A DNA stretch of 64,000 nucleotides, taken from positions 3,224,001-3,288,000 of the forward strand of contig BSYQ01000012.1 of assembly GCA_030272585.1 (NCBI GenBank), read 5' to 3'. Below are positions 60,489 to 64,000 of this stretch, piece after piece. Position numbers and translations under genes: made by a program. This stretch comes from Bryopsis sp. KO-2023. Taxonomy: Eukaryota; Chlorophyta; Ulvophyceae; Bryopsidales; Bryopsidaceae. Every line of letters starts with the position of its first letter. Position 1 is the stretch's first letter. The notes beneath the pieces are model-generated. The model saw nothing but the letters and a program-made list of their open reading frames with translations. It did no database searches and had not been told where the DNA came from.

Positions 60489-61950
60489 CTCATGGTGAGT
60501 CACCGGGGGTTCGATTCCCCGAGGTGTCGGTCCGTGACTACCCCCAAGAGGGTTTGTTACAAAAAGGGTCCGATTGAACGAAAAAAAAACAATCGAAGGC
60601 GATTAGGGGGTTCGAACCCCTAAGATCGTCCCGTCGACAAATCGCCTTTTTCTTTTTTTGAAGAGAAAAACCCCTAATGGAAGCGGGAAAAAAAACTTCA
60701 ACCGGTGTCGACCCCGCCGAGATTACCCGCTCCCGGAACGACAACGCGTCCGGGCCGCACCCCCGCGCACGAGCCAATAGACTCGCTCAAAGCCTCTCTC
60801 GGCGGGGAAGATTACACGTCACCGACACCTCCCCCGAGGGACTTGGTGGGCGCTAATCCCGGCACTAGGCGCGGGACGTCGGTTCAATGTAACTTTAACG
60901 GAAAACTCCGCTCGAGATTTAATCATAAACGTTTTTCCTCCTTGTGTTTTTGGAGTTTCCGTGGAACTTCGCGTGTTTGGGTGGGGAAACGCGATTAGCG
61001 GGATCATCCGCTCGCCCGACCCGTCGCATCACATGTTTCTACGTTTCTCCTCCTCCGCGTTTTCGTTTTCGCGCGTGCTTTGTTTTTCAATGTGGGTGCC
61101 ATTGACCGCCGCCATCCATGGTTGGTCGATTTTTAACCGTCGACGGGCTCGCCGATGGTATTTGAGTGAAAGGGCTGCCTGGAGTCGAACCAGGCTGCAG
61201 CGACCAGCAAGTTGCTGGCAGCAACCCTCGAAAGCATCGATGAAATAAATTAAGAAAAAACACAACCGTGGAAGCCGCGAGAGTCGAAACTGACCTCTTC
61301 GGCTGGGTTGTGTTTCAACTCCAAGGCTGAGGCCGATGGCGACGTCCCTGTCGCGGACCCCCAAACACACCATGCGCTTTATATTTTTCCCCTCTCGAAC
61401 CAACAAGGACTAAATCCCTTGGAAGCCCTCACACTCCGGGGGCTGATTGAAACGAGAAAAATATCTACTCCGGAAAGAATGTGTTTTCTAAAGAATCGAT
61501 AACATGCTCCAGACCTTCGGCTCGTCTGGGAGGAAACATGGTGCCTGGGGAGCGTTGCTTTCGCCTTCCGAAGTGGCGTTGGCCGTGTTGGGTTTCTGAT
61601 CAAAACCTTGCAAGAAATGCAGGTGCGACTGTGTCGACTGTTTCACCTCCACGTCTTGAAAATAACAGGGTCTGGGAGTCGCAGGAGGTGTTCCCAAAGT
61701 GATGCAATTCCATGGATGAAGGGAAAAAAAAGAAAACTAGGGCAAAAGAAAAGGCAGAATCCCAAAAAGAATTATTCCATATCAAAATGTGTACACGGAT
61801 ACAAACATCTCTGAAGAAAGAAAAGATCAGAAAAGGGAATAACTGTTTTCATGGTCCCGGGACTGGAATGGATTTTTTCCCACACAGCGAACATACCGTT
61901 CATCAATTGCGAGGAAAAACAGAGGACTTGGGGCATCCCCTCATCGATCA

Positions 61951-64000
61951 TGACTTCTCAAACAAGACTGATGTTGGTAAATTATTTTGTGCAGTCACAG
62001 AATCTGATTTGAAGTACCCATAATTTTCTGACTGGAAAATTCTTGTCGACAGTTGGTTTCCCTGAGGAGAACAATCAATGGAAAAGCGATCTTCTGCAAC
62101 CTCCACAGCGCTGGAGCTGATTCACCCCAGTCCTGAGAAACCCTGGGAAAGGATATGGGGTCCATAGCTGCGTTAGCCACCCTTTGTGTTGATTTCTGTG
62201 CACAGCACGAAAGATGGATGGATTTTTGTGTCCGCAAAAGGGGGGGGGGGTTAAGTTCAAATGTTCCCTCTCACACAAGCACGCTTCAGTGAAAAAGAAC
62301 CTCCCCGTCTCACAATCTTCATTTGAAATGACATATTTATTTAAAAAAACCTGTCTGAAAAGGTTTTCTTTTCTCTTTTCCTTTTTCTAAGAATGCTGCA
62401 GTCGACAGCACATGTGGAGAAAAAAAATGGAGGACAAAGCAAGCAAGCTTGCTTATGTAGCTAACTTCTTGTCGAATGGCAGTGGGAAATTGCAGCCAGG
62501 CTGGGATTGTAAACTTATTTACAACATTCCTGGGAAAATACAAACATTGAGTACCCAGCCACCCGACTCCTTGTTTTTGAAACAAAAAAAGCTGACGGCA
62601 AAATTACCCTGACTACACCGGAGCTTTATATTCGAAAAAGAAACACAAGCAGAGACCAGACCATGAATTCTATAAATAGTCACACACACAACTTCATTTT
62701 TTTTGGCACTCCACCCATATCACTCTTTCTGGGAAATCTGGATGGGAGAAAAACTCACTCTTTTCTTTTTATAAAATGAAACTTGGTTCTCTTTTTTTTT
62801 TTCCCTCACCCCACTGTGCAGCCTGATTATCACTTGGTCTAAAAAAAAAAAAAAGAGAAAAAAAAAATAATATTGCAAATCACTCCGCTCTATGAGGTTT
62901 CAGAAAAAAAATAAATGCAACCCACTTTGCATCGTCAACCCAGACCCCCTATATCTCAAAGAATTTTTTTTCCCCTCTTTTTTCCCTCCACGATAAAAAA
63001 CAAAACAAAAAAAACCCGTTCATTTTGAGTTGAGCTACCCCCACCTAGCTAACCGAGGAAATCCTATTTTTGGAATTTCCTCGTGTTCGTTGTTTTTCAC
63101 TCCCCCCCCCCCCAACCCCATCAAACAGAGGGCAAAAGAAAAAAAATCTATTACCTCAAGAAAAGAATATCGAAACGAAAGACTGGAAATTTCTTGTTTC
63201 TTGCTCCTTTCTTCCTTTTTTTTCGTTCCAAATCTCCACACCTACGTCCAACCTATATGGTTTCTGTTTTTCCTTTTCAAACCTGGTTTGACAGAAACAA
63301 GCTGTAAAAGGATATTACACCCCCCCACACTCTTTCCCCTCACGACCCCCCCCCCCCCCTCTTTTTCAGTGCACGATAAGACTCTATTTCGTTTGATAGA
63401 AGGTAAAAAAAGGGGGCATGTCTGGTGGGGAAAAAAAAAGCAACCAAAACAAAAAGAATACAAAACAATGTTCACACAGTGTACAAACTTCTACAGTATC
63501 TTCTTTTTTTTTGGTCAAATCATTGTCTGCTTTTTTTTGCATTTACACATAAAAAAGTCGATTTTTCTTTCTTTCTGTCTTTTCTTTTCGACTTTTTTTG
63601 TTTCGTTGCGGGAAAAAAAAAAGAAAACACCTCCACCCCATTTCATCCCTTCAAATTTTGGAAGAAAAAAAAAAACACAAACTCACCAATATATATTTCA
63701 TATATTCTTCTATTTCTCCCCCAAAAAAATCAATCACCCAAAAACCCCAAACCTGCCCAGTTCACTCTTTTTTTTTTCAACCATTTTTCCTCACACTTTT
63801 CCCCCCTCTTTCTTCTACAATCTTTTGGAGAAGAGTCATTCTTTTTTTTTCCCCTCGACCTTCCTTCCCCATTTGTTTATCACTTTTCCCCCTCCCCCCA
63901 AAAAAAGGTTTCTAAGAAGAAACACCCCAGCCATCGATTAGATCACGTTTCTCACGATAAAGTCCCGCAAGTGAGGAGCCCGTGTAACAGCGAATCCAGA
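61951..64000. other. Low-complexity intergenic DNA
   Basis: Long T, C and A runs (for example C10 near 63104, C14 near 63346). The 303-codon open frame at 63030-63941 encodes mostly Phe, Ser, Pro and Lys and is not supported as a gene. Confidence 0.6.

Larger units (their letters stand above)
49907..60561 (-). mobile_element. TRIM-type miniature LTR element, split by a gypsy element
   Basis: LTRs of 188 bp (49907-50094) and 176 bp (51096-51203 plus 60494-60561), with TGTAAC...GTTACA ends and a 5-bp duplication AAAAG (49902-49906, 60562-60566). Oriented on the minus strand: a primer-binding site TGGTTTCGGAGC lies one base inside the right-hand LTR (51083-51094) and a purine tract gatggggggagaag beside the left LTR (50095-50108). 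The 1.0-kb interior has short minus-strand frames (50278-50475, 50774-50956) but no gag or pol, so it depends on another element for movement. Confidence 0.9.
49660..61950 (-). mobile_element. Repeat X, copy 2, interrupted by nested elements
   Basis: Inverted relative to copy 1. Its parts are about 49660-49906 and 60567-61950 (60562-60566 is the duplicated target). Joining across the TRIM gives agaaaatagg-aaaaag-ggtccg, matching copy 1. Its far end (tcatcgatca at 61941-61950) corresponds to 41061-41070 in copy 1. Confidence 0.75.

Noticed and set aside
63030..63941. 303-codon open frame
   Set aside because: Begins with a non-ATG codon and encodes Phe/Ser/Pro/Lys runs from homopolymers.

Overview
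The window reads as nuclear DNA of a eukaryote, most likely a unicellular alga or other protist; I could not place the taxon. The evidence is GT-AG introns with matching phases in several genes, a GATA zinc-finger gene with CX2CX18CX2C spacing, a LURP-one-like gene, and mobile elements of several eukaryotic superfamilies (Ty3/gypsy, TRIM, hAT, CACTA, KDZ-like). Coding starts were taken as ATG only, so several long open frames that begin with GTG or TTG were re-started at an internal ATG or treated as fusion/frameshift products.

Layout. 0-3.2 kb: a Gag-like gene with a zinc knuckle, then a 96/62-bp minisatellite. 3.4-15.9 kb: a mosaic built on a 186-bp satellite. It holds coiled-coil/zinc ORF A (minus), a 2.7-kb foldback element inserted precisely into one satellite monomer, coiled-coil/zinc ORF B (plus), and a chromodomain-bearing KDZ-like transposase gene (minus) broken by a 1.3-kb hAT element with an 8-bp target duplication. 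16-18.8 kb: a two-exon DUF3987-like gene. 18.9-20.5 kb: a 330-bp tandem repeat. 21-26 kb: a Ty3/gypsy-type Pol with an unusually long repetitive spacer between protease and reverse transcriptase. 28.7-31.3 kb: a six-exon GATA factor gene. 31.3-33.7 kb: homopolymer-rich DNA. 34.1-34.5 kb: a coiled-coil ORF. 34.8-40.0 kb: a CACTA element (29-bp inverted ends, 3-bp duplication) that carries an apparently intact six-exon membrane-protein gene instead of a transposase. 41.1-42.8 kb: repeat X. 43.5-48.3 kb: a secreted/membrane-anchored candidate gene and the four-exon LURP-one-like gene. 49.7-61.9 kb: a second, inverted copy of X, split by a TRIM element, which is itself split by an intact 9.3-kb gypsy element with identical LTRs. 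62-64 kb: low-complexity DNA.

Three observations link separate parts. (1) ORF A, ORF B and the 3' accessory ORF of the young gypsy element share one architecture: N-terminal coiled coil followed by a RING-like array CX2C...CX2HX2C(X4C)...CX2C with a long last loop. This looks like an undescribed accessory family used by unrelated elements. (2) Seven distinct sequences matching the Pol III box B consensus GGTTCRANNCC occur, nearly all inside non-autonomous elements, two of them in 49-nt tRNA-minihelix-like structures. (3) Empty-site comparisons inside the window give a clear insertion order: X, then TRIM, then gypsy; satellite, then foldback element; transposase gene, then hAT.
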